From positions 52,140,216 to 52,204,215 of the forward strand of contig OV277868.1 of assembly GCA_922989275.2 (NCBI GenBank): a DNA stretch of 64,000 nucleotides, given 5' to 3'. The notes under the pieces are model-generated. The model saw only the letters and a program-made list of their open reading frames with translations, did not search any database and had not been told where the DNA came from. Position numbers and translations under genes: made by a program. Position 1 is the stretch's first letter; the number at the start of each line of letters is the position of its first letter. Source of the stretch: Gari tellinella. Its lineage: Eukaryota > Mollusca > Bivalvia > Cardiida > Psammobiidae. Positions 52,935 through 61,429 of the stretch are shown piece by piece.

Positions 52935-53300
52935 TTTTAACACATCAATAGACCTGCTAACAAATTATAAAATGGACAATGTTATGCTTGGCTTTGGTTT
53001 TGTTTCGTGTTTGGTTTTGGAATGTAGTTTACGTGAACATGTACTAAAATAGATACCATATTTTGGTAGATCGACACTAACTTTTTGTCATGGCAGTTGT
53101 ATCAATATCAGTTGAACATCTATCATGCTTTAAATCGTTCTCTGATCATCGATTGCATTTCGGTGTTTGTCTTTTTAAACTAATACTAGTATACATCAAA
53201 TACTAAGCTAAAATGTTCTGCCCTTGCAATTGTTCAGATAAAGATGAATCTTTACTGGACACCAGATTAGGATTCAATTGTTCTTTGTCGATATATTGAA
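52935..53300. other. Unassigned stretch
   Basis: Nothing recognised. Confidence 0.35.
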
Positions 53301-53305
53301 CGATT

Positions 53306-53367
53306 GGATAACGCATTATTATTTCCCGTTTAAACGAAACTTAAACATTGCAATAAAATGTAGAAAC
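53306..53367 (-). repeat. X-family end fragment
   Basis: AACGCATTATTATTTCCCGTTTAAACGAAAC, TTGCAATAAAATGTAGAAAC. Confidence 0.45.
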
Positions 53368-53383
53368 TTCCATTTATTTAGCT

Positions 53384-53765
53384 CACCTGAGCATAAAGTG
53401 CTCAAGTTGAGCGTTAAGTATCACTGGGTGTCCGTCGTCTGTCTGCTCGTCCTCATCAATTGATTCGATCTTTATAAAACTTGATGGCAAGGTTTGTCTT
53501 GAAATAATGTAGGTCAATTTGGAATGTGGTTAATGTTGGGTCAAACCCTAGGTCATTTTGTCAACTAATAGAAAAACCTTGTTAACACTCTAGAGGGTAC
53601 ACATCTCATCAGATCTGAATGAAACTTGATCAAATATTTCCCTCAATGAAAACTAGGTCAAATGGAAATGAGGGAAATGTTTGGTAAAAAACTAGGTCAC
53701 TATGTCAAGTTTTACATAGTGTATTCAGGTGAGCTCTTAATCGCCACATTGACCCTCTTGTTGAA
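53384..53765 (-). repeat. Dispersed repeat with B-like ends and A-like interior
   Basis: In reverse orientation it starts ACAAGAGGGTCAATGTGGCG and ends in a hairpin, CTCAACTTGAGCACTTTATGCTCAGGTGAGC. The interior has CTAGGTCA..TTTGACCCAACATTAAC-type units like repeat A. Confidence 0.65.
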
Positions 53766-53791
53766 AATGTTAACAATTAGTTTATACTTAA

Positions 53792-54036
53792 CCCTTTACC
53801 TGATAGTCTCTTTTTAGTGTTGAAGATAGGTGACTTCATAAAGCAGGTTGAAAGTAAAGCAGAATGCGCCTTAAGGCGCATTCTGCTTTACTTTCAGCCT
53901 GCTTTAAGCTATCATGTGCTAGAAAATAGAAAAATATTCCCTATAATATATATTCATGACTGATTAAAATGGAACTATTTTCGTCAGCGGAGGAATAAAT
54001 CATATTCGCTAAAAGGCGCTTCTATGGGGGAAAGGG
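53792..54036 (+). mobile_element. Z-family TTAA MITE, reference copy
   Basis: TTAA at 53788-53791 and 54037-54040. CCCTTTACCTGATAGTCTC; core-2 53838-53909: CATAAAGCAGGTTGAAAGTA, AGCAGAATGCGCCTTAAGGCGC and mirror; TTCGTCAGCGGAGGAATAAA; end TTCTATGGGGGAAAGGG. 245 bp. Confidence 0.88.
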
Positions 54037-54042
54037 TTAAAG

Positions 54043-54155
54043 GCAAACAGTTTCAATCTGATCTGTAGACTGACCCAAATTGTTTGCAACGAATATAATT
54101 GTTTTAGCATTAACGCGTTTATTGGGAAGGAATAACGTCTTCTCCAACCGAAATT
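54043..54155 (-). repeat. X-family fragment
   Basis: GGCAAACAGTTTCAATCTG ... CCAAATTGTTTGCAACG, TTTTAGCATTAACGCG, TTTATTGGGAAGGAATAACG, CTTCTCCA. Confidence 0.55.
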
Positions 54156-54282
54156 GCGTTTTACCTTATAAAGGTAGAAGACTCATTGCATTCTTTTGAA
54201 GTAGGTAGATAACAAAAGATCACTTTTTGAAGTCGATAAAAAGTCGAGCGTTGCAAATGAATTTATCAGACTGGTGTAGAAG

Positions 54283-54395
54283 TATCGCGTTTATGCTTAC
54301 ACGGTTATTTCCATTACAAACTGTTTGGAGCCTGATCAGACTCCGAATCACCAGTCGTCTTATCAGGTTGCAAACTGTTTTCACTATGGTGAGAC
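54283..54395 (+). repeat. X-family core remnant
   Basis: CGCGTTTATGCTTACACGG, ACAAACTGTTTGGAGCCTGATCAGACTCCG, GTCGTCTTATCAGGTTGCAAACTG. The overlapping 104-codon frame is produced by the palindrome. Confidence 0.55.
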
Positions 54396-54575
54396 TGGTT
54401 TCAAACTCTTTGGTATCCGGAAGCTTTTTTAATTTTTTTAATTTAGATTTGGATGTTATGATTTTAGTAATAGGCTTTAACCGTGTTTCATTCATATCGC
54501 GACGTCCAGCTAATTACAGAACGAGGACCCCATTTCTTTAAAAAAAATAAATAAAAATATGCATATTTATACATC

Positions 54576-54766
54576 GGGGCACCAGATAAGGGGAGTATTT
54601 CAAAAACCAAAACCTTTATTTCTGCTTTAAACCCTATGGTGTCACTACTCATTAGAATCGTCTCGAGTGACGATTCTAATGATTAGAAACACCATAGGAT
54701 TAGGTGCTGCATGAGTGAGAAAATATTGGATTTGTTCAGTGTACTCTTTATTATCTGGAGACCTGC
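54576..54766. repeat. T-family foldback element
   Basis: GGGGCACCAGATAAGGGGAG ... TTATTATCTGGAGACCTGC ends. Centre 54652-54681: CATTAGAATCGTCTCGAG and GACGATTCTAATG. TTTATTTCTGCTTTAAACC and ACACCATAGGATTAGGTGCTG as in the other copies. Confidence 0.75.
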
Positions 54767-54989
54767 AACTGTGATAAATGCAGGAGATGACACAAATTGC
54801 AGGTGGCAATCGCACAGCGTGCTAAATATGAAATGCTTCGTCTGACAAAGAAATCATCTGTGACAAAGGGTACCATGCGTCTAGCAGTCATACTAGAGAG
54901 CTGTAACCCTTCTGTGGTGAATTGTTTCATATAGTCCATTCATGTCTAGGAAAAATGACAAATTCATGTTGATGTTTAAGACTGTTTAA

Positions 54990-55095
54990 AAATTATTTCA
55001 GAAAAAGTAAATCAAACAGTGCAGACCCTAATCAGAAGGTTCCTCATGGAGCCTTTGATCAGGGTATACATTGTTTGCAAAATATACATATAGGG
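54990..55095. repeat. V core fragment
   Basis: CAAACAGTGCAGACCCTAATC ... TGATCAGGGTATACATTGTTTGC, turn GGTTCCTCATGGAGCC. Confidence 0.65.
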
Positions 55096-55104
55096 GTTTC
55101 GAGC

Positions 55105-55280
55105 ATAGAAATGGTTACACATTGCATTATATCGTCTGCTTGAACATGTGTATTTATTTCTCAAACTTCTATCTGATAGATTTTGACAATATAAACATCA
55201 ATATGCTTCGTCAACCAGAATGACTCCAACTTCGACGTTGAGTTAGCAGGCGTCTTATCTGAATCCTATGTGTTTGCTAT
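55105..55280 (+). repeat. Decayed W-like copy
   Basis: ATCGTCTGCTTGAACATG, CTCAAACTTCTATCTG, GACGTTGAGTTAGCAGGCGTCTTATCTG. Confidence 0.4.
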
Positions 55281-55309
55281 TCTATGAATAGTCAGGTCTA
55301 GTAATTACC

Positions 55310-55520
55310 TCTGTGCACACTATATTGCGGAGAAAAGGTAATTGCCTTAATGCAAACAGTGTGGATCCAGATGAGACGCCGCGTTACGCGGCGTCTCATC
55401 TGGATCCATGCTGTTTGAGATACTGACGGTTTTGATAATATTTTGGAGAAATATCCTTTTTCAGAGCTGCAGCAGACGACAATTGTTGCAGACAAAAAAC
55501 GCTACATATCATTCAAATAG
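55310..55520 (-). mobile_element. Palindromic element with hybrid core
   Basis: Core 55352-55417: GCAAACAGTGTGGATCCAGATGAGACGCC, turn GCGTTACGC and mirror. It has the V-type CAAACAGTGTGGA outer arm with the W-type GACGCCGCG centre. GCAGCAGACGACAATTGTTGCAGAC follows. Ends uncertain. Confidence 0.65.
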
Positions 55521-55756
55521 TTAATGGGGGTGAACAGAAATCTTATCATTGCAATTTAATGTCGCTCGCTTTGTTATTCAGTTTTAAATATGGGGTCTAT
55601 TTCCCCTGATAAAACTGTCTATAAACCCCATGCCTGAAATCAGCTAACACGGTTGTCGAATTTATATGTAAATTAGGAACACCATCGCGAACAAAAACAC
55701 CATTTCTTGCTGGATGTGGGAAACAATGTGGTTCTACTCATTGATCCAGTGTTACA

Positions 55757-55925
55757 AAACTTTTGAGTTGTGATTGAGATCGTTCTCAAGCATTTGATTT
55801 GTAATATTTGAGCTTTTGCTGAGCTAAAGCTAAAATCTGACTAATCAAATGCTTTAGAGCAACAAAGTCTCATATCTGACCAATTAAATGCTTGAGAACG
55901 ATCTCAGAATCAATTCAAAAGCTAT
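55757..55925. repeat. S-family hairpin
   Basis: ACTTTTGAGTTGTGATTGAGATCGTTCTCAAGCATTTGAT and, about 90 bp later, AAATGCTTGAGAACGATCTC..AATTCAAAAG form arms. TGACTAATCAAATGC and TGACCAATTAAATGC repeat between. Confidence 0.65.
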
Positions 55926-56237
55926 ATAACCTTTTGGCCTTGGCTTTCAAAGTTCCTCGAAGAATGACATTTGTACGAATTGCGTGCTTTCTGATTTCAC
56001 TTGTTAGATTTCCACATACTCGGGTGTCTTGACTTAAGGACTTAGACTTTGAAGATGGCTGTTTGCAAAATAAGACAATTTCAACCAATGTAGACCCCGG
56101 TGAGACGACTGAACACGCAACGTCGCATTTAGCTCTACATTTAGACCAACAAGTAGCAACTGTTCTGTGCTTCGAAGAGTTTGCATTAATCATACTACCA
56201 TGCGTGTGTTAGAATGCATACCCATTTGGTTTAGAGC
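55926..56237. other. Unassigned stretch
   Basis: A 92-codon minus-strand frame (55915-56193) has no recognised domain. Confidence 0.35.
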
Positions 56238-56241
56238 TTAA

Positions 56242-56487
56242 AACCATTTCCTCCCTGAAACCTCAAATAGAAAAATATAGTTTTCAATTAAGTCTAGTCC
56301 ATTTTTGAATTTTAAGGGTTGATTTTTACGATATATGTTAAAATGACAAACATTGTAGACCTTGGTTAGAGGGCTCCTGAAGGAGCCCCTCTGATCAGGA
56401 TATACACTGTTTGCATATGACAAGTGTATTCCTCACAGGTATGTTGTTTGCAAATGACGCATATGAGCGTGATTAGGGTTCAAAGAG
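56242..56487 (-). mobile_element. V-family TTAA MITE, full length, reverse
   Basis: TTAA at 56238-56241 and 56488-56491. CCATTTCCTCCCTGAAACC; core 56347-56414, turn GAGGGCTCCTGAAGGAGCCCC; end GAGCGTGATTAGGGTTCAAAGAG. Confidence 0.85.
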
Positions 56488-56945
56488 TTAACATTGGTTG
56501 TACTGACGTTTACTTAAAATAACATATATCATAAAATGTTTTGTTTGGTGTCAATTTACTGAATTTACGGATCGATATGGCGTCTGATTGGTAAATTTTG
56601 ATCATAGCATTGTCATATTCGAGTCTTCTTAAATGATTTTGCAAACATTTCATATTAGAAACGTTCTTATATTGTTTAAACGCCAAGGAATCGGACCTAT
56701 ACTCGTATTCCAAACAACGTAAAAACAAACAAAAAGACTTTCATTTGATTTACTGCAGACTGTTTGTTGGTATATTGGAACCCAAACAAATGCATTATTT
56801 TCTCATACAGACCCATACCATACTGAAAACATATTATTTAAAATGCCTTCATGACACACCACTTCATAATGTCAATATACCATTAATGTCTTAAAGGGGA
56901 TATAGCGCGTTTCTTTTCTTTTCCCACACACGCGTTTATAATTAA

Positions 56946-57435
56946 CCCATTGGGTCCTATCGACGACTCACGCGTTTATTCTTCCTTCCAAAACAGTGTA
57001 CTTGTGAAAAGTTCGCTTGTGCTATGCAAGCAGTGTCGACTCAGATCTGAGAGCTCTGGAGCCTTCTGACCAGGATATTCAATGATTGTCATTTTGAAGT
57101 ACATGTACAATGGAGAATCTGTTATTCTTTCCCAATAAACGCGTTTACGCTAAAACTATTATTTGACGTACAAACAGTTTGGAGCCAGATCAGACGCCGG
57201 GTAACCCGGCGTCTGATCAGGCTCCAAACTGTTTGACACCAAGATAAACTTGAATTATCAGAATTGTCAAAAAGTTGTACTTTTCTACGTTTTAGTGTTT
57301 CGCGTTTGCGTACGTTTGCGTTTAAACGGGAAAGAATAACAGATTCTCCACTGTATATTGTAAATACAGCTCTAGATAACCAAAAATGGAATAGCTTTTA
57401 TCAGAAACAATAAGTGTCTATTGAAGTTGCATGGG
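56946..57435 (+). mobile_element. V-family TTAA MITE containing a nested X
   Basis: TTAA at 56942-56945 and 57436-57439. Left CCCATTGGGTCCTATCGACG, core 57033-57095 (decayed), then X at 57108-57353, then the rest of V: TAACCAAAAATGGAATAGC ... GAAGTTGCATGGG. Confidence 0.8.
57108..57353 (+). mobile_element. X-family TA MITE, 246 bp, nested in V
   Basis: TA at 57106-57107 and 57354-57355. CAATGGAGAATCTGTTATTC ... CAGATTCTCCACTG. Core-1 57171-57235 perfect. Near-identical to 57787-58032 and 60673-60918. Confidence 0.92.
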
Positions 57436-57446
57436 TTAACTAATTA

Positions 57447-57634
57447 AATAACATGTCCATTGCAGTTTGGAGCTAGGTCAGTCGCCAAATAATTCGACGT
57501 TTGATTAGACTCCAAATTGTCTGCTTTTAATCATGGTTACTATTTTCAAGAACCTATTATTTTCAACATTTGATTGTATTGCGTTTGAATTTAATTTGTT
57601 TTAATCGGATAAGAATTACGACTTCTTCACTGTA
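57447..57634 (+). repeat. Decayed X-family element
   Basis: TTGCAGTTTGGAGCTAGGTCAGTCGCC ... TTTGATTAGACTCCAAATTGTCTGC, later CGGATAAGAATTACGACTTC and CTTCACTGTA. Confidence 0.6.
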
Positions 57635-57786
57635 TGGCAGAATGTAATATTGAATGCCGACTCTGTCAAGCCTTGTTAGTAATAATATTTTGCATATAGA
57701 TCTAGGAATAAACAGACAAATAATGACGCGAAAGTTTCCTCATACTTTCTCTAAACGATGACAACACGTACCTTTGTTGCTAGGTA

Positions 57787-58032
57787 CAGTGGAGAATCTG
57801 TTATTCTTTCCCAATAAACGCGTTTACGCTAAAACTATTATTTGCAGTGCAAACAGTTTGGAGCCAGATCAGACGCCGGGTAACCCGGCGTCTGATCAGG
57901 CTCCAAACTGTTTGCCACCTAGATAAACATGAATTATCAGAATTGTCCAAAAGTTGTCCTTTTCTACGTTTTAGTGCTTTGCGTTTGCGTACGTTTGCGT
58001 TTAAACGGGAAAGAATAACAGATTCTCCACTG
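57787..58032 (+). mobile_element. X-family TA MITE, 246 bp
   Basis: TA at 57785-57786 and 58033-58034. CAGTGGAGAATCTGTTATTC / CAGATTCTCCACTG. Core 57849-57915. Inner inverted subterminals AAACGCGTTTACGCTAAAAC and TTAGTGCTTTGCGTTTGCG. Confidence 0.93.
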
Positions 58033-58142
58033 TAATCATCTTTGAAGACGAACTATGCTAGTTTCGCTTTCCCGCCTTCTCAAACCTCAGCTTGTATTCG
58101 ATATCAACCGTTACACCATAACCAATTTCTTAATTGGAACAT

Positions 58143-58605
58143 GTGTCCACTTAAAGGAGGCTGAAAGTAAAGCAGAATACCCATGAAGGCGCATTCTGCT
58201 TTACTTTCAACCTGCTTTAACCCTTTACCCCATATAAGCGACTTTTAGCGAATCTGATTTATTCATCCGCTGAAGAAAATAGTTCCAATTTAATAATTTA
58301 ATATATATTAGTAGGGAAAATGTTCAATATATTCTAGCACAGGATAGCTTAAAGCAGGCTGAAAGTAAAGCAGAATGCCTTAAGCGCATTCTGCTTTACT
58401 TTCAACCTGCTTTAAGTAGTAACCTATTTTCAATTCTAGAAATAGGCTATCAGGTAAAGGGTTAAGCTACCATTTACAAGGATATAGAAAACATTTCTTA
58501 TCGTACATTATAATTATATTCATACTGTATATATACAGTGAACCTATTTTCTTCAATAGAGGAATATATTAAAGGTGTAAAAGGCTTATATATTGGGCTA
58601 TGGAT
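58143..58605 (+). mobile_element. Z-family copy split by another Z
   Basis: Left CCACTTAAAGGAGGCTGAAAG starts core-2, which runs to CAACCTGCTTTAA (58149-58219). The expected continuation GCTACCATTTACAAGGATATAG, with TTCTTCAATAGAGGAATATA, appears only after the second Z at 58467. The left end is missing. Confidence 0.78.
58221..58462 (-). mobile_element. Z-family TTAA MITE nested in a Z core
   Basis: TTAA at 58217-58220 and 58463-58466. CCCTTTACCCCATATAAGCG, TTTATTCATCCGCTGAAGAA, core-2 58348-58415, GGCTATCAGGTAAAGGG. Confidence 0.85.
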
Positions 58606-58616
58606 TGAGGCTGGTG

Positions 58617-58805
58617 GCTTATCTAAGAAGGATGTATTGGAAGCAGACCTCTCATGTGTGAGCATTCTGCTTTGTTTCAATCCTGATTTTAGCAAGATAC
58701 AAACTGTTTAACACTCGAGTTCATATTTTATTTAGTTACCAAACTTTGAATAGAACAACGCAGACGACAATTTTAATGCAGATGACGATTTCTCAGTGAA
58801 AAGTT
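58617..58805 (+). repeat. Chimera: core-2 right arm joined to W right part
   Basis: GAAGCAGACCTCTCATGTGTGAGCATTCTGCTTTG..CAATCCTGATTTTAGC then ACAAACTGTTTAACACTCG, CCAAACTTTGAATAGAAC and GCAGACGACAATTTTAATGCAGATGACG. Confidence 0.55.
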
Positions 58806-58894
58806 AAACGGGTGGACGTAAATTGTTTAAAACTTTGCGTTTCTAGGCAATCACATTATGTGCATGTTTAGCCGGCTATTAAGCTTGGATGTTG

Positions 58895-59110
58895 ACAATT
58901 GTCCTCTGCTAAATTGCCTTGTTGTTTTCCGGTGTATTGACAATGGTCTAGCTCTTTTTACTACCAATGGCAACGTTCCTTATATCTGAGAACAGTTTGG
59001 ATCCTGACCAGACACCGAATTACTCGGCATCCGTTCACAATCCAAACGATTTGACACTAGATATTTTAGGTTAAAATGCCGAATTGAAGAAAGACGTTTT
59101 TAAAAAGTTG
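58895..59110 (+). repeat. Decayed W-like copy
   Basis: TTGTCCTCTGCTAAATTGCC; core 58990-59052 (AGAACAGTTTGGATCCTGACCAGACACCG ... CATCCGTTCACAATCCAAACG). Confidence 0.55.
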
Positions 59111-60150
59111 CTTGAGACAATTTTAACCAAACGACAATATAGTTCATATTTTCTTTACTATGAAAATCAGCTGTCTAGTCTCTTGTCTGCTGGTATGACA
59201 TTATATTGTGTACTGTTTATCTTGGGGAAAAAACATTATATGAAGAAACATAGGTACGAGTAACAAACAGCGTAAATCAATATTAGATCCTTAGTTAAAT
59301 GTAATCTGGATGTATACAGTTCGCAAATACATGTAACAGTAAAACTGTTCTTAGCATTAAAAGTCGTGCTTAGATAGATCACCAGCAAGAACTCTTTCAC
59401 TACTACATGTAGTATACATGTATCGTAGCAATTTAATAAAAATAAAAATATTTGTTTTAAGTATCACTGAAGAAATGTTTATACGAATGTTAAACAGTTT
59501 CGATCCTGGTCTGGATCCAAACCGTTTGCAAACAAGGATAAGTGAAATTAGTGATAACATGTCTCATTAAGTCGAGAGTTCGAATCCAAGTATTTTTCAT
59601 CTGCCATTATAGTTAGAAAAGGCTTCGAATGGTCAACAATGGCTTTTAACTCAATCAAAGTGTTTCCGTTTACATGTCGTAACAGTGAGGGTTTACAGTA
59701 TGTCGTAATAATCTTGTTTGTCATTTCATATCAACTAAATATTGACCTAGATAAGCGTTTTTTGCTGATAACCTTAGCTCAGTTAATACAGCTGCCTGTT
59801 TGCTATTGATGAAGACTTGTCGACACAAAATTGCCTGGGCTCTCCCCACATTTTATTGCCATAATAATAACGATAACAAGACGTTTTAATGACCCGCTGC
59901 CGAGTTTTAACCACATGTTATGACTGGGTTAATTAGTTCACATAACGTATAAACTGTTTGGCGGTAAAATATTGTCCTGATAAAGTTCGTTATTGGGATT
60001 TATCCCCCGTTAACATTAACTTACCAACCAGGTCATATAGGGACAGAACCTCTGTTAATTGTCTTAGCTGAAATATTGAAGGTTCTCAAACCAGCGACCC
60101 CATGTTATTATCGAGCAGCTTTACAACTAGATCACATAGGTCCCTACAGA
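59111..60150. other. Mostly unassigned stretch
   Basis: Besides the collapsed core at 59491, GAGTTCGAATCCAAGTATTTTT (59577) and CTTAGCTCAGTTAATACAG (59771) look like isolated tRNA B-box and A-box motifs but are in the wrong order to form one gene. Confidence 0.35.
59491..59529. repeat. Collapsed core-1
   Basis: TAAACAGTTTCGATCCTGG then TCTGGATCCAAACCGTTTGC: the GACGCCG centre is absent from both arms. Confidence 0.6.
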
Positions 60151-60153
60151 CTG

Positions 60154-60351
60154 GCAGACGCTATTCTTTCCTAACAAAATTGTTTATGCAAAAACAATAC
60201 TATAATTACACTGCAAACAATTTGTAGCCTGATCAGACGCCGGATGACCTTACGTCTGATCAGGCTTCTGAACAAACTGTTTGCTATTCAGATTTAAAAA
60301 TATCGTTAATATCGTTATGTTTATTGAGAAAGAACAAGGCATTCTCCACTG
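60154..60351 (+). mobile_element. X-family TA MITE, diverged
   Basis: Right CATTCTCCACTG before TA (60352-60353); left CAGACGCTATTCTTTCC. Core 60212-60284 with GTAGCCTGATCAGACGCCGG ... CGTCTGATCAGGCTTC. Confidence 0.72.
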
Positions 60352-60474
60352 TACAAGTAAATTGTTTCTAAAGCCTTACAGTGTATTAAAAGCGTATAAA
60401 CACCATATGCAAAACGCGAAAACCCAGATAAGAGGACTCCACAAAGAGCCACTGATCACAATTATTAGAAAATA

Positions 60475-60618
60475 GATTCGACTATGTAAAGGTCGAACAG
60501 GTTGATATGTCAAACTCGCTTAAAAGTCGAAATTACCATTATTTCGAAGTTAAAAACGTGGCTAAATTCGAAATCAGGGTAAATTCGACATTAGCGAGTC
60601 TTGCTTTATCGAAATTTA
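60475..60618. mobile_element. TCGAA-family element, decayed
   Basis: ATTCGACTATGTAAAGGTCG, third-core remnant TTTCGAAGTTAAAAACGTGGC joined to AAATTCGAAATCAGGG. Confidence 0.55.
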
Positions 60619-60672
60619 AATGAAAATATATGAGCAATTTCGATTTAACACATTCAACCTTAGCGATGGGTA

Positions 60673-60918
60673 CAGTGGAGAATCTGTTATTCTTTCCCAA
60701 TAAACGCGTTTACGCTAAAACTATTATTTGCAGTGCAAACAGTTTGGAGCCAGATCAGACGCCGGGTAACCCGGCGTCTGATCAGGCTCCAAACTGTTTG
60801 CCACCAAGATAAACAAGAATTATCAGAATTGTCCAAAAGTTGTTCTTTTCTACGTTTTAGTGCTTTGCGTTTGATTACGTTTGCGTTTAAACGGGAAAGA
60901 ATAACAGATTCTCCACTG
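60673..60918 (+). mobile_element. X-family TA MITE, reference copy
   Basis: TA at 60671-60672 and 60919-60920. 246 bp; CAGTGGAGAATCTGTTATTC / CAGATTCTCCACTG. Core-1 60735-60801: GCAAACAGTTTGGAGCCAGA, TCAGACGCCGGGTAACCCGG, then mirror. It splits a V-type left end (TTCAACCTTAGCGATGGG before, TAATCGTCATATGCAAACTG after). Its 135-codon frame is an artefact of the palindrome. Confidence 0.93.
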
Positions 60919-60929
60919 TATAATCGTCA

Positions 60930-61166
60930 TATGCAAACTGCGCCTGATCTGATCTGGTTTCGAGTTGTTTGTCTCTCGTCATTCTCATCATTTCTGTCAA
61001 AATGTAAATTGTTGAATTTTGAGAAAAACAGCAGACGACAATTTCAGGCAGACGACACTGCAGCCGTGAAAAAGTTGGACATAATTGAATTGTATTGGGG
61101 AAGAGCGACATGTGTTGTAGGGATGGAATCTTTTTGGTAGGGCCGTTGTAATGAGGGAGCATTGTT
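60930..61166 (+). repeat. Y right half, joined to a V left end in the core
   Basis: GCAAACTGCGCCTGATCTGATCTGGTTTCGAGTTGTTTG, then TTTTGAGAAAAACAGCAGACG, GCAGACGACACTGCAGCCGTG and GGGCCGTTGTAATGAGGGAGC. The Y left half is replaced by V sequence. Confidence 0.7.
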
Positions 61167-61225
61167 TTAGTCAATAATGCTCGAGCTATAGAGGTTCGGG
61201 GGTATTCGAATATTCACCGCTTTAA

Positions 61226-61418
61226 CTCGTTCACTCTCAATGGCGCCAAAATGCGACTTTGCAAACTGTTTGGGTCCGCGTTACACGGTGTCTGATCAGG
61301 ACCTTTACTTGTTGACGCTAGTGTGAATATTTTTTCCGTCAAAATGAACTAAATCTGATTTGAAAAAAATATTGCAGATGACATAATCTATGCAGACGAT
61401 ATTTTGGCGGTGAGAGGG
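61226..61418 (-). mobile_element. W-like TTAA element nested in an older W
   Basis: TTAA at 61222-61225 and 61419-61422. CTCGTTCACTCTCAATGGCG; core about 61263-61313 with most of the left inner arm deleted (GGGTCCGCGTTACACGGTG); GGCGGTGAGAGGG end. Flanks TATTCACCGCTTTAA and TTAAAGCAGACGG..GGCAGTGAAAGAG are W sequence. Confidence 0.7.
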
Positions 61419-61429
61419 TTAAAGCAGAC

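Noticed and set aside
54220..54541. Opposed frames of 91 and 104 codons
   Set aside because: Both read through an X-type core (LQTVWSLIR../RRLVIRSLIRLQTVC) and AT-rich flanks; no domain.
59577..59835. tRNA gene from B-box-like GAGTTCGAATCC and A-box-like TTAGCTCAGTTAATACAG
   Set aside because: The B box lies upstream of the A box on the same strand and no cloverleaf can be drawn.
60733..61140. 135-codon frame, the longest in the window
   Set aside because: It starts in the X palindrome and crosses the X end into Y sequence. Its first part (MQTVWSQIRRRVTRRLIRLQ) recurs at 44974 and 57847, and in opposite orientation at 42968, because the core is palindromic.
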